A DNA stretch of 64,000 nt from Terriglobus albidus (GCF_008000815.1 NZ_CP042806.1:5704001-5768000), one strand, 5' to 3'. Numbered from the stretch's first letter, positions 1 to 9,153 are shown. The notes: generated by a model from the sequence alone, not told the origin. Numbers and translations are program-made.

Positions 1-2427
1 GTTCTGGCCGCCGAGCACCGCGTCATTATCGATGGACTTCGCGAAGGTATACGCGACGCTTGCCGCAAAACCGCTACGCAGGCGGCGCCGGAGCTGGAAC
101 TTCCCTGCTTCACGCGTCGAGTTACCGCCGGAGCTGATATACGCAAATCCGACCGGACATGAAGGGCACGGATTGCCGGCGCCTGGAGCAAACGAGTTCG
201 GGTAGGACTTCTGCATCCCATGCGTGCCCTTGTTCCCGAGATAGCTCGCGTTCCATTGCAGCGACCACGGCAGATCACGCTGCACCTCGAGTGTCCATGT
301 CTGGATGCTGCCGATCTTCAGATTCGGATCAACGGCGAAAGTGTTCTGCGTTGTTGTGGCGCAGGGATTGAAGGCCGAAGCCAGCGTCAGCGGGCAGACG
401 GTACTGTTCTGAACGTTGAGGCTTTTGGAGAGAGGCGACTGTTGTGCAAGCTGCAGATAGAGCGATGGATAAACAGAGGTGTCGTAGTTAATGCCATAAC
501 CACCGCGCACCACCAGCGAGCCGCCAGTGTTCGGATGCCAGGCAAAGCCGATTCTCGGCTCCAGACCAAGACGGTACGGGCGCAAGAGCGAATCGGGATA
601 GTGCTGGCCCGTTACCGTTCCCAAAGGCGCACTTGCGAGAACGGGTGCGGCAGCGGAGAAACCATTTGAGAGATCAAGGTTGACGAGGCGATTTTTCAGC
701 TCCGTCATGGGTGCACCGAACTCCCAGCGGATGCCGGCATTGACACTGAATTCCGGACTCAGCCGCCAGTCATCATTCACATAGGCGTTGTAAACCGATT
801 GGCGCAGATACTTGTCGGCATTGCCAAACGAGATCGCGCTGGCGTCAGGAACACCAACCAGAAAGCCGGCCAGATCGGAACCGCTGCCGGGAACGTTGCT
901 CTTGCTTGTCGCGGTTCCCGTGAAGGTAAGAGTGCCGCGTGGGTTTGCTTGCGCAAGATAGTTGAACTGCTGCCTACGGAAGTCAAAACCGAATGCAAGG
1001 TTGTGCCCTGAGTGATTCCAGGTGAGGCTCGCGGAGACTTTGTTCGTTTCGTTGCGATTGTGCGCACTGATGCCGTCTGTCAGCGCAGCGATGCCGCTGC
1101 CGCCAGAGAAACTGAGAGTGGGCGGTCCCCAATCAACCGGCGCACGGCTGTTGCCTTTGATCCCCGCGCTTCCGGAGATATCTGCGCGGTTCTGCCAGTA
1201 GGGGGTGTCTGTCGTTGCCAGACGGCTGAAGTCATATGCGAGATCGAGACGAAGACGTTGATTGAAGCTGTGCAGCCAGTCGATGTTGCCGTTGTGGCCC
1301 AGAATGCGCTCGGTATCGGTGAAACCAAAGAGATTGTTTCCGCTGGTGCGCGTGCTGGAGAAGTTGAAGTACCCCCTGAGCTGGTTCTTTGTGTTGAGAT
1401 TTTTATCCATGTGCAGGTTTCCAGCATCAATGTGAGAACTGCTGAGAAGCGGAAGCTGGAAGTTGTACCGGCGATTGCCTGCAACATTCGGCAATGGATA
1501 GAGATTGAGAAGAGCCTGCGCCTGCGGCGTGACCGGCACCTTGTTGTTGAGGTACGGCTGTCCAGTCGCAGGGTCGTAGATAACAACTGGTTGCCCTGTA
1601 GCCGTTGTCTGGCCCGAAAGATCACCAGTACGCTCTGCGGCAGTCGGCACCAGCGCGGACGTAGTCGCAGCAGTGCTGACGCGATGCCACGTGTATTGCG
1701 CGAAGACGTATGGTCCATCGCGCAGCAGGTGCGGGATGCGCAAAGGACCGCCGGCGGTGACCGCGCCGGTGTAGTTGTTGTAGGTTGGCTTAGCGCCTTC
1801 GTTGCCGGCAAGCGAATACGAGCGTGCATCCAAAGCCGAGTTCTGTTCCTGGGCTACAAGGCTGAAGTTATACGGCCGGCGCCCGCCGGAGCGATTGTTC
1901 CCGAACGAACCCGGCAAGCGGAAGCTCGACGTTGCGCCATTGCTGACGCTGCCATTTACCAGCAACCCAGGCTCTGCACCAAAAGCAGCGGCGCCATCCG
2001 GGCGTAGCGAGTCTCCGCTTACGGAAGATACAGCAGTGACTCCTGCAGGCGGAGCGGGCTGCGTCGCGCGTTGTGGTGCGGGCGGTGCGATGGGCATGTG
2101 TTTCTCAAGCTCGCCGAGGGTAAGTAACGACAGCTCCCAGCGACGCGGTGCAATGTCAGAGCGGACATCCATCTGCTCGCGCACCGTCGTGAAGCCGAAC
2201 ATCTCCACGCTGACGGTCCACGGTCCATCGTTGAGATCTGTGAATGCATACGCACCCGAAGCATCCGTGACAACAGTGACCGTCTTGCCGTCATGCGATG
2301 CCGTGACCGACGCGCCCGGGACAGGCAGGCCTTTGAAGGTCACGGTTCCGCGAGTGTCAGCCGCATGAGCCTGCAGAACGAATGCCCCAAGCAGAGCGAG
2401 AACCAGCCAGAACCAATACGAGCGCAT
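1..2427 (-). CDS. TonB-dependent receptor, Oar-like (3' end outside window)
   Basis: The reverse strand is open from an ATG at 2427 to the window edge: 809 codons without a stop, so the C-terminus is missing. Residues 1-22 form a signal peptide (hydrophobic WFWLVLALLGAF, then QAHA). Residues about 24-95 look like a carboxypeptidase regulatory-like fold (GTVTFKGLPVPGASVT, then a TDASGAYAF strand). A Pro/Ala-rich linker follows and then outer-membrane barrel sequence with many Asn/aromatic strands (YVNDDWRLSPEFSVNAGIRW, RIGFAWHPN). Acidobacterial Oar-like receptors of this type are usually 1000-1200 residues, so roughly a quarter is cut off. They take up unknown substrates, often glycans, with TonB energy. 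The start overlaps the stop of the upstream TIGR03435 gene by one base (TGATG) and has a GGAGA ribosome site, so translation is probably coupled. The substrate cannot be inferred. Confidence 0.85.
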   Translation of the reverse strand, partial: MRSYWFWLVLALLGAFVLQAHAADTRGTVTFKGLPVPGASVTASHDGKTVTVVTDASGAYAFTDLNDGPWTVSVEMFGFTTVREQMDVRSDIAPRRWELSLLTLGELEKHMPIAPPAPQRATQPAPPAGVTAVSSVSGDSLRPDGAAAFGAEPGLLVNGSVSNGATSSFRLPGSFGNNRSGGRRPYNFSLVAQEQNSALDARSYSLAGNEGAKPTYNNYTGAVTAGGPLRIPHLLRDGPYVFAQYTWHRVSTAATTSALVPTAAERTGDLSGQTTATGQPVVIYDPATGQPYLNNKVPVTPQAQALLNLYPLPNVAGNRRYNFQLPLLSSSHIDAGNLHMDKNLNTKNQLRGYFNFSSTRTSGNNLFGFTDTERILGHNGNIDWLHSFNQRLRLDLAYDFSRLATTDTPYWQNRADISGSAGIKGNSRAPVDWGPPTLSFSGGSGIAALTDGISAHNRNETNKVSASLTWNHSGHNLAFGFDFRRQQFNYLAQANPRGTLTFTGTATSKSNVPGSGSDLAGFLVGVPDASAISFGNADKYLRQSVYNAYVNDDWRLSPEFSVNAGIRWEFGAPMTELKNRLVNLDLSNGFSAAAPVLASAPLGTVTGQHYPDSLLRPYRLGLEPRIGFAWHPNTGGSLVVRGGYGINYDTSVYPSLYLQLAQQSPLSKSLNVQNSTVCPLTLASAFNPCATTTQNTFAVDPNLKIGSIQTWTLEVQRDLPWSLQWNASYLGNKGTHGMQKSYPNSFAPGAGNPCPSCPVGFAYISSGGNSTREAGKFQLRRRLRSGFAASVAYTFAKSIDNDAVLGGQN

Positions 2428-3320
2428 CAGTTCTCCGTCGGCGTCTTCTCAATGTGATCCACGACAAGCTGCATCAGAGGCGCCTTGCGGGATTCGAGCC
2501 TGAGACCGTACTGTTGCAGCGCGTCGAAGATGGTGAGGCGTGGCTCGGAGTGAGTGTCAGCACCGCCGTCAGGCCCCTGTCTTGGACCACCAGGACCGCC
2601 AGCCCCGCCAGGGCCACCAGGGCCACCAGGTCCACCCGGTCCTCCGCCCATGCGGAGCATCATGTTCTCCGGAAAGAAGGTGAGATCGATGTCGTACTCT
2701 CCCGGTAAACCTGTCTGGTCTACGATCGGCTTATCGGTAAAGCCGGAGAGCGTTTCGCTCAGTCTGCTCATGGTCACGGCGGGTCCGGTCAGGTGCAGGC
2801 CAGACGGGCCACCCAGCATCTGAATGTCACCGCGCACGGGCGTGCCCGGGCGACGGTTGGGACTGTCAGGGTAGTCTGACGGCGGGATTGTCGTCGTCTT
2901 GAGCTTCGGTCCGTTCTTGCCCACGACCAGCGCGTAGACTGCCTGCTCTTTCGTCTCGCGATGTAGCTCTAGTTTGAAGCGGTCTCTCAACAGAGACTGC
3001 AGCATCTCCGGTACCTGGTCTCTTGTGGCGCCCTCGGGATACTTCGCCTCGATGTCGAAGCGGTTGCGTATCGACTCAGGGCCACTGACCTGGAACTCCT
3101 TCACTCCGTAGGCCACACGAATGAGATCCCGCACGGAGACATTCACGTAGTGAATCATCGAGCGGTCAGCGTTCATTCTGATCGCGATCATCTCCGCCGT
3201 TGCGGATGCTCCCGGGCGAATGGACGCGACCTCGAACGAACGGCTGCTTTGTGGCTGCTGCGCAGTTGCGGCCGCAAAGGAAGCGGCCAGCACGACGGGA
3301 AGGATCGAGAGCGGTTTCAT
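2427..3320 (-). CDS. TIGR03435 family secreted protein
   Basis: 297 residues with an N-terminal signal peptide (MKPLSILPVVLAASFAAATA). The body carries the family pattern of TIGR03435 'soil-associated' proteins: FEVASIRPG near the start, DLIRVAYGV, a LLRDRFKLELHRETKE block, YALVVGKNGPKL, a GLHLTGPAVTMSRLSETLSG block, VDQTGLPGEYDIDLTF, and a C-terminal GLRLESRKAPLMQLVVDHIEKTPTEN. These proteins are expanded in Acidobacteriota and have no established biochemical role. Residues about 228-250 are a low-complexity Gly/Pro tract (GGPGGPGGPGG type) not expected in the family core; it probably arose by slippage of a GGTGGCCCT-type repeat. The gene overlaps the TonB receptor start by one base, suggesting a shared envelope function. 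A second family member lies at 10846-11679. Confidence 0.85.
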   Translation of the reverse strand: MKPLSILPVVLAASFAAATAQQPQSSRSFEVASIRPGASATAEMIAIRMNADRSMIHYVNVSVRDLIRVAYGVKEFQVSGPESIRNRFDIEAKYPEGATRDQVPEMLQSLLRDRFKLELHRETKEQAVYALVVGKNGPKLKTTTIPPSDYPDSPNRRPGTPVRGDIQMLGGPSGLHLTGPAVTMSRLSETLSGFTDKPIVDQTGLPGEYDIDLTFFPENMMLRMGGGPGGPGGPGGPGGAGGPGGPRQGPDGGADTHSEPRLTIFDALQQYGLRLESRKAPLMQLVVDHIEKTPTEN

Positions 3321-3406
3321 AAGCCTGATTCTGGCGCGGGGCGCACGTCAGGCGTGCAAATTGTATGTAAGGAATGTAAAGTCGCGGCTGGGCTGCCGAA
3401 CCTATG

Positions 3407-3647
3407 CCCTCAGCGGCTAAAGCCGCGTCTCAATGGAGATCCTTATGGCATGGCTGAAGCCAATGCCCTTAAGCAAGGCATTCGCACCTTCGGCGCGAAA
3501 TGGTTGCGCTACGCGCAACGGAAGGATGGCGCTGAACACGATCCGCCCTGTTATCCGGTCGCGCGCAGCGCGATGTCGTGTTAAGGGCACGGCTTTAGCC
3601 GTGCCGTACAGAGCTAGAAAGAGACCGCGGCTTTAGCCGCTGAGGGC
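3407..3647. repeat. REP-A/B/C compound palindromic repeat
   Basis: Complete example of the dispersed repeat in the arrangement A-B-C-core-C'-B'-A'. CCCTCAGCGGCTAAAGCCGC lies at the left and its inverse GCGGCTTTAGCCGCTGAGGG at the right. Inside are GGCATGGCTGAAGCCAATGCCCTTAAG and its inverse around 3580-3605, then the GGTTGCGCTACGCGCAACGG hairpin at about 3503-3523. It fills the gap between the TIGR03435 gene start and the response regulator end. No gene is supported in 3321-3662. Confidence 0.8.
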
Positions 3648-3662
3648 CTCCACCATGATGCT

Positions 3663-3681
3663 CAGCAACAGGAAATGCTCT
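3663..3681. repeat. Right end of the AGAGCATTT-type element
   Basis: CAGCAACAGGAAATGCTCT matches the right terminus of the ~114-bp element seen whole at 12324-12436 and 22572-22685. Only this end is present. It runs into the stop codon (TAG) of the response regulator on the minus strand. Confidence 0.55.
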
Positions 3682-4360
3682 AGATCGTCAGTTTGTATCC
3701 AGCACCCTTGATGGTGAGCAGAAAGCGCGGATAGCGAGGATCGGCCTCGATCTTCTTGCGCAGGCCGGCTACATGCACATCGACCGTGCGGCTCAGCATG
3801 CCGCCATCGGCGGACCACACATTCTCCAGCAGCTCTTCGCGGGTGACGACGTTGCCACGACGTTCGAACAGATACTCAAGCAAGCGAAACTCTATCGGCG
3901 TAAGAACCACAGCAACGCCTGCGCGAGAGACTTCATGCTGGCGGAAATCAACGCGGATGTCGCCGAAAGACGCAACCTCCGGAGAAATCACCGACGATTG
4001 CGACCGGCGAAGCAGTGCTTCGATGCGCGCCATCAGTTCGATGGGTTCGCAGTTCTTCTGCACGTAATCGTCCGCGCCAAGCTTCAGGCCCAGCACACGA
4101 TCGATCACCTCGCCGCGTGCAGTAAGCATCAGTACAGGGGCGGATACGCCCTCACGCCGCAGATCACGGCAGATATCGAATCCGTTCTTACCCGGCAGCG
4201 ACACATCCAGCAGGATGAGGTCAAACGTATCCGCACATGCAGCCTGATACCCTGCACTTCCGTTGCTCTCCCATATGACGTCATAGCCGTCCGCACGCAG
4301 ACGATCGATCACACCGATCGCAAAAGCGGGTTCGTCTTCAATAAACAGAATGCGGGTCAT
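3680..4360 (-). CDS. OmpR-family response regulator
   Basis: 226 residues. The receiver domain (1-115) has the acidic pair E8/D9, the phospho-acceptor D52 in LILLDVSLPGKNG, T80 in MLTARGE and K102. The C-terminal winged helix (about 130-226) shows the OmpR pattern FRLLEYLFERRGNVVTREEL, then RTVDVHVAGLRKKIE and GAGYKL. An unusual point is that the conserved Lys-Pro after the fifth strand reads K102-N103 (YVQKNCEP), so the cis-proline is missing. The ATG overlaps the stop of the sensor kinase gene (ATGA, 4358-4360), so the pair is one operon. It presumably receives phosphate from that kinase and activates or represses unknown genes. Its TAG stop touches a repeat element end. Confidence 0.92.
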   Translation of the reverse strand: MTRILFIEDEPAFAIGVIDRLRADGYDVIWESNGSAGYQAACADTFDLILLDVSLPGKNGFDICRDLRREGVSAPVLMLTARGEVIDRVLGLKLGADDYVQKNCEPIELMARIEALLRRSQSSVISPEVASFGDIRVDFRQHEVSRAGVAVVLTPIEFRLLEYLFERRGNVVTREELLENVWSADGGMLSRTVDVHVAGLRKKIEADPRYPRFLLTIKGAGYKLTI

Positions 4361-6018
4361 GCGGGTATTCTCAGCGTAAAGGTGCTGCCTCGTCCTGGTG
4401 CGCTTACGACTGTAACGGAACCGCCGTGCGCCTCGGCGGCGGAGCGCACGAGGCTAAGGCCGATACCCGAACCCGAAGCGCCCGTCTCTACGGCAGTTCG
4501 GCCGCGATAGAAGGGCTCGAACAGGCGTTCCTGATCCGAGTCCTCGATACCCGGACCGTGGTCAGAGACATGAACAAGAATCACGCGTTCCTTCACAGAG
4601 TGTTCGGCCCGGATGCCGATCCACCGGCCACTCTTTGCATACTTGATGGCATTCGAAAGCAGATTGTCGATGGCAATGCGGAGCAGGCCTGCATCGCCGT
4701 GAACTGCGGGAAGTCCGTGAGGAACGACCTGCTCTACATGAAACTGCTCACGAGCAAGCTCTTCCTTGTGGGCATCCAGGGCGGCAGCGATCACTGCGTC
4801 AACATCGACAGACGTGCGCATTCGTGTGCCGAGGTGGGAGTGTATGCCGGCATATTGAAGCGTCTGCTCGATCATTTCGCTCAGCCGGCGTGACTGCTGA
4901 TGGATGAGCTCGCCGTACTGGGAGACCTTGTCCGCACCCGTCACCAGGCCGTCTGCCTGATTGCGCGAAAGCATGGAGATGGACGATACCGGCGTGCGCA
5001 GTTCATGCGAGATCGCGGCAACGAACTGCATTCTCTGCTCAGCAACCTGCTGCATCCGGTGCGCGCCAATCACAAGCAGAACGATGGCTGCGCCAAGCAG
5101 CAGTTCCGCCGCGACACCAATCAGGAGATCCCGCCGGCGCTCAAGTCTGAAAGCTGCAGGAAGCGACATACCGCGACGTGCGATCTGCAACTCCCAGATT
5201 CCATCTCCCAACTGAGGAGGCCCCGGCGCTCTGCGATTGATCGTTCCGATCTGATAGTGCTGGTAGAGGGAGATACCCCTGCCCGAAGTAGAGGGTGGGC
5301 CCTTTGGCGCCGGTAACAGACTCCGGAGCGGCACCGTGAAGAACGTTCGCCTGAGATCCGGCGTAACCCTCGGGCCATAGATCCGCTCGCCGTCACGATC
5401 CCGCGAGACGATCGCGAAATCATAGTCGTTCATGGAGGATTCGCCAAAGGTCTCCTGAAGCAGCGCCGGGACGAGCGTGTCCTTGATGAAGTCCTCGTTC
5501 AGCAACGCGACAAAGCAGCGGCCGCCACGTGATGTCCTGAGTACGATCTGACCTCGGCCGGGCGCGGCCTCTTCGCGGACAGAATCGAACAGGGGTGACG
5601 TGATTGCAAGCGGTTGCGTGGAAATCAAACTCATGCAGTCCACCGGCTTCATCCACTCGGGTATCGATACAGCAGCGAAAGCACCGGAAGCATCCGCGCG
5701 CCGAACCCGGGGCTGTGGACCAGAAGTATCCAGAAGATAGAGTTCCTTCAGAACCTTCGGCGAAGCGGGCAATGCCGCACCAGTTGACCATGCTGTTTGA
5801 GCGTCGTTCTGAAGGAATCCAACGACGTCGGCGATGTTCCGATTGAACCGCGTCACAAAAAGAGAAGCGGAAGCATTAAGGTGTTCGCGCTCACGCTGTA
5901 TATCTGCAGCGGCCACACGTTTCGACCATCGATACTGCACAAACGCGACGACGCCAAGCAGTATCGCCAACGTAACGCAAATAGCGATCAGAGTTCGGAA
6001 GCCGAAGCGTAGGTGCAT
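4357..6018 (-). CDS. Membrane sensor histidine kinase
   Basis: 553 residues from the ATG at 6018. An in-frame extension upstream runs through a repeat and is unlikely to be translated, whereas this start places a membrane helix at residues about 7-27. A periplasmic sensor region of about 270 residues follows, then a second helix at about 298-318. The HisKA motif ISHELRTPVSSI has His at about 338. The ATPase domain has the N box DNLLSNAIKYA, G1 DHGPGIED, the F box LFEPFYRG and G2 GSGIGLSLV. The periplasmic part has no domain I recognise, so the signal is unknown. The 3' end overlaps the response regulator start by four bases. The upstream gap 6019-6399 holds only a class 2 repeat. Confidence 0.9.
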   Translation of the reverse strand: MHLRFGFRTLIAICVTLAILLGVVAFVQYRWSKRVAAADIQREREHLNASASLFVTRFNRNIADVVGFLQNDAQTAWSTGAALPASPKVLKELYLLDTSGPQPRVRRADASGAFAAVSIPEWMKPVDCMSLISTQPLAITSPLFDSVREEAAPGRGQIVLRTSRGGRCFVALLNEDFIKDTLVPALLQETFGESSMNDYDFAIVSRDRDGERIYGPRVTPDLRRTFFTVPLRSLLPAPKGPPSTSGRGISLYQHYQIGTINRRAPGPPQLGDGIWELQIARRGMSLPAAFRLERRRDLLIGVAAELLLGAAIVLLVIGAHRMQQVAEQRMQFVAAISHELRTPVSSISMLSRNQADGLVTGADKVSQYGELIHQQSRRLSEMIEQTLQYAGIHSHLGTRMRTSVDVDAVIAAALDAHKEELAREQFHVEQVVPHGLPAVHGDAGLLRIAIDNLLSNAIKYAKSGRWIGIRAEHSVKERVILVHVSDHGPGIEDSDQERLFEPFYRGRTAVETGASGSGIGLSLVRSAAEAHGGSVTVVSAPGRGSTFTLRIPA

Positions 6019-6085
6019 GGACGTGGATTCTAAAGCATTTTTCCAGTTGTTGGTATTCCGGAAGAGGAGTGCGGCGGGGTTTAAC

Positions 6086-6242
6086 GGGTGGGAGCAGCGG
6101 GCTTTAGCCCGCTGATAAAGCACAAAAATAAATGGGCTTTAGCCCTGGGCCTTTTCCTGACGGATAGAAAAGACCCAGGGCTAAAGCCCGTCTCTCTTAG
6201 AGTCCGCAAAACGCGGGCTGAAGCCCGCGTCTCCCACCCATT
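6086..6242. repeat. Class 2 hairpin repeat (copy 1)
   Basis: GGGTGGGAG..AGCGGGCTTTAGCCCGCT, then TGGGCTTTAGCCCTGGGCC with its inverse after a 19-base A-rich loop, then CGCGGGCTGAAGCCCGCG and CTCCCACCC. Near-copies are at 10659-10811 and 26275-26408. It lies between the kinase start and the amidohydrolase end. The rest of 6243-6399 shows nothing I can name. Confidence 0.75.
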
Positions 6243-6399
6243 TCGAGCTCCGCTCGAATAGTTCACAGCCGCGAACCAAGTTCGGCGGGTTCCGGTACGA
6301 ATGGATGACGCCCAACGCATGGGTGCCCGAACGGCCCTTCATTTAGAGTAGCGAATTGCTACGGCTCGTATGAAATACAAGGCTCGTTCAGCGAATGAA

Positions 6400-7617
6400 T
6401 CACTTCGTCGGTCGATCTGCCTGCCAGATTACAACGCCTCCGCGGATTGTATAGAGAACGTGGTTGAATGTCTCTGGACGGCCCGATGCCGGATCATCTG
6501 ACAGAACCGTCAGATCGCCGCGCATTCCTGGCATCACTTTGCCTTCATGCTGTGAGAGATGAAACAGCGCAGCCGGAGCTGTCGTCAGCATGTCCAATAC
6601 ATCGCGAAAGGTAAATCCCGCAGCCATCAGCTGGCGAAATTCCTCGCTTTGATCGTAGTCGGCAAGAAATCCAGTGTCGGTACCATAAACCAGGCGCCCG
6701 CCAAGCTGGCGGAATTGATAATCCAGCCCGCGAATCTTCGCGATATCACTGTCCTGGGAAAATAGCTTCAGGGTCGGAATGATGGTCATTTGCTGCGCGA
6801 CCATACGCTGCAAGACAACTCCATCAATTCCGTTCACAGACTCTGGCGTATGAGCCAGAACATCCACGCCGGCATCGATCGCCACTTTCGTTCCTTCCAT
6901 GTTCGATGAATGCGAAAAAACCAGCCCTCCGCTCTTATGTTCCTCCTCGGTAGCTGCACGCGCGATCTCCACTTGCATGGGAGTGACTTGATTTGGACGA
7001 ACGATTGAACCGGTGAAGAGCTTGAGGATGTCCGCTCCGGCGGCGTGGTTCTTGTCGACAAGCGCCTTTGCATCGGCGGCAGTCTCTGGTTGTCCCAGCT
7101 TTGCTTTCACGTCTGCGGGAACGTCCGCTAAATAGAAAGGCAGCGCATGGGCAGGATAGAGTGGAATGCCCGCGGTGAAGATGCGCGGACCGAAGACTTC
7201 ACCACTTTCTATCCGCTTCCGCAGTGCAACGGTATTCTCTACCTCCGAACCCGTATCGACCACCGTCGTAAATCCTGAGTGGGTGAGCATCTCGCTCAAC
7301 TGGCGTGTCAATCTCTCTGCGGGTAGATGTGCGGCATCGTTCCACTTTGGCTCCATAAAATGCACGTGCGCATTCCAGAACCCGGCGAGCACAACACACC
7401 CCTGGCAGGAAATCCTTTGCATCCCCTTAGGAATGCGCACATGCTCTCCTGCATCCGCAATCACACCCTGGTGGATCACGATAGTCATATGCCTGCGCAG
7501 TGGCGCCTCTGGCGACGTATAAACAGCCGCGTCTTCAATCGCCAACTCCTGTGCCACACCAACCGCGGACGGAATGAGCAGCAACAACCCAAGCACTCTA
7601 TTGCACAGTCTTCCCAC
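6400..7617 (-). CDS. Secreted amidohydrolase (imidazolonepropionase-like)
   Basis: 405 residues starting at a GTG (7617). The start is supported by an AAGGAGGAG ribosome site about 9 bases upstream and by the signal peptide it yields (hydrophobic VLGLLLLIPSAVGVAQ). The metal-dependent amidohydrolase fold is shown by NAHVHF (HxH of the first metal site), a central Lys in DILKLFTG, His in VFSHSSN and LAHTPES, and the catalytic Asp in VYGTDTGF. C-terminal beta-sandwich strands (GKVMPGMRGDLTVLSDDP) complete the family architecture. Homologues hydrolyse amide or peptide-like bonds in small molecules; here the enzyme is exported and the substrate is unknown. No operon partner is visible. Confidence 0.88.
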   Translation of the reverse strand: MGRLCNRVLGLLLLIPSAVGVAQELAIEDAAVYTSPEAPLRRHMTIVIHQGVIADAGEHVRIPKGMQRISCQGCVVLAGFWNAHVHFMEPKWNDAAHLPAERLTRQLSEMLTHSGFTTVVDTGSEVENTVALRKRIESGEVFGPRIFTAGIPLYPAHALPFYLADVPADVKAKLGQPETAADAKALVDKNHAAGADILKLFTGSIVRPNQVTPMQVEIARAATEEEHKSGGLVFSHSSNMEGTKVAIDAGVDVLAHTPESVNGIDGVVLQRMVAQQMTIIPTLKLFSQDSDIAKIRGLDYQFRQLGGRLVYGTDTGFLADYDQSEEFRQLMAAGFTFRDVLDMLTTAPAALFHLSQHEGKVMPGMRGDLTVLSDDPASGRPETFNHVLYTIRGGVVIWQADRPTK

Positions 7618-7645
7618 CGTCGGACTCCTCCTTACATGCGCGATC

Positions 7646-7714
7646 GAGCATTTTCCCTGCAGGTGTAGTCGCTGCGCATTTTTTCCGGGATACCCAGCAA
7701 CAGGAAAACCCTCT
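7646..7714. repeat. Degenerate AGAGCATTT-type element
   Basis: GAGCATTTTCCCTGCAGGTGTAG at the left and CCGGGATACCCAGCAACAGGAAAACCCTCT at the right match the termini of the ~114-bp element. The internal ATCTATGGGCGTTTTC..GAAAACGCC hairpin has been deleted. It joins directly to a REP-C half. Confidence 0.6.
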
Positions 7715-7871
7715 AAGCGCGAAATGGTTACGCTACGCGCAACGGAAGGATGGAGCTGAGCACGATCCGCGCTGTCCCCGGTCGCGCGCAGCGCGATGTC
7801 GTGTTTAAGGGCATGGCTTTAGCCGTGCCGTACAGAGCTAGAAGAAGACCACGGCTTTAGCCGCTGAGGGC
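7715..7871. repeat. REP-C/B/A compound repeat, left arm lost
   Basis: GCGAAATGGTTACGCTACGCGCAACGG, core, GGTCGCGCGCAGCGCGATGTCG, TTAAGGGCATGGCTTTAGCCGTGCCG, then GGCTTTAGCCGCTGAGGGC. The core matches the one at 3520-3570. The remaining gap to the VWA gene (7872-8077) holds no gene or repeat I can support. Confidence 0.7.
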
Positions 7872-8077
7872 TTGCATCTAGTTAAGTGGTGAGTCATTAA
7901 TTCGCCGGCAGCGATGGAATCGCTCTCTGGCAGACAACGACGGCAAAGAGATTTTATTCCTCGCTATGACTCTCCCCTCGAATGACTATGGGAGACCATA
8001 GTACTCCACTCGAACATCTATGCGAAAGATTTTTATCTGCGATTTTAAGGATGGAGAGACTGGATTGACGCAAATTG

Positions 8078-9034
8078 TTATCGGCTGGCGAAATAGCCGG
8101 AGCGGACCTCAACACGATCTACGCGATCGGGCATTTGAAGTTCAATCGCATGGAACGCGCCATCGTGCTTAAGATTAGCTGGCGTATAGATAAGCCGGTA
8201 TTGGTTCCGCATCGCCGATTCAATCATTTTCAGGTCATTCCAGATTGCATCCGGTGTCTCGTCAGCTTGAAACACACGCCCACCGGTATTGGCGGCAAGG
8301 TCCGCCAGGGTCTTCGGTCCGGTTGAGTCTGGAGAAACGCTCGAGCGAACCCGAAAAGCGTAGATCACAGTGTTGCTATGCTGGCAGGCCCGCAGAGCTG
8401 ACTCAAGCGATGTCAGCCCGGCATTATCCTCGCCATCGGAAAACAGGAGAATGAAGTTCCCTGTCGCTGACGGATCTGCATTCTTTAGATCGTAGGCACA
8501 GGCGCGAAAGATCGCGCTGAAGATCGCCGTTCCCCGGAGAGAGCTCATCGCTCCCAGGTGCACATTCTGGATCGTTTGCGATAAAGACGATGGATCGCCG
8601 GTCCACTGTGAGGCAGTGTTTGCCGCATAAGCGAAATCAATCGCAATAGCCTGGTCCGATCCCTGCCGGAAGATACGTTCCGCGAAGCGCTGTGCGATGC
8701 GCTTACTGACCGGCAAAGCTTGCTGCATCGATCCGCTCGTGTCGATCAGGATCGCAGCCCGAATGGGTCGATTGACCACGGAGTCGAAGCTGACGATCCT
8801 GCGCGGAAGCGAGCCGTTATCGAGAAGGCGCACTTCATTGCCTTTGAGGTCGTTTACCGGAAGTCCGTGGCTATCAAGTACGTGGAAGGTCAGCACAACC
8901 TCATCGACAGAGACCTTTAGCGTGTAAGGATTCTGAGATCGATCCTCCGAAGGCGCGGTCTGCGCGCACGTGTGCCATGTGCAGAGTAAGAGAACGTAGG
9001 CCGCTATGGACCAGGTCAATGAACAACTACGCAT
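8078..9034 (-). CDS. VWFA-related acidobacterial secreted protein
   Basis: 318 residues. N-terminal signal peptide (AAYVLLLCTWHTCAQ), then a beta-rich segment (LKVSVDEVVLTFHVLDSHG, EVRLLDNG) and a von Willebrand A domain from about residue 90. The MIDAS metal site is complete: D98-T-S-G-S102, Thr in LRGTAIFSA, and Asp in LLFSDGEDN. The layout matches the VWFA-related Acidobacteria family (TIGR03436). VWA domains bind proteins through a divalent metal; the partner is not known. The ATG at 9034 has CAGGTAAGC just upstream. It is divergent from the small TonB-C-like gene at 9154. Confidence 0.88.
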   Translation of the reverse strand: MRSCSLTWSIAAYVLLLCTWHTCAQTAPSEDRSQNPYTLKVSVDEVVLTFHVLDSHGLPVNDLKGNEVRLLDNGSLPRRIVSFDSVVNRPIRAAILIDTSGSMQQALPVSKRIAQRFAERIFRQGSDQAIAIDFAYAANTASQWTGDPSSLSQTIQNVHLGAMSSLRGTAIFSAIFRACAYDLKNADPSATGNFILLFSDGEDNAGLTSLESALRACQHSNTVIYAFRVRSSVSPDSTGPKTLADLAANTGGRVFQADETPDAIWNDLKMIESAMRNQYRLIYTPANLKHDGAFHAIELQMPDRVDRVEVRSGYFASR

Positions 9035-9153
9035 GCTTACCTGAATATCGCAGCAGCCGTGGGAAGGTCGTAGCGATGATGAATAGACGCAAGCCTGCGC
9101 ATTTCGTCATACCTTACTTTCATTCTTGTCTCCCAAGCATCACCCAGCATACG

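Noticed and set aside
220-669. 149-codon plus-strand ORF
   Set aside because: Same reason: shadow of the TonB receptor.
1012-2007. 331-codon ORF on the plus strand
   Set aside because: Runs antisense to the continuous TonB receptor reading frame (1-2427, minus), which has a signal peptide and barrel-like sequence; the plus-strand translation is unstructured and Arg/Val-rich.
6018-6123. 35-residue N-terminal extension of the histidine kinase
   Set aside because: Encoded by repeat sequence; the ATG at 6018 places the first membrane helix correctly.
6081-6320. 79-codon ORF on the minus strand
   Set aside because: Made entirely of class 2 repeat sequence; low coding character.
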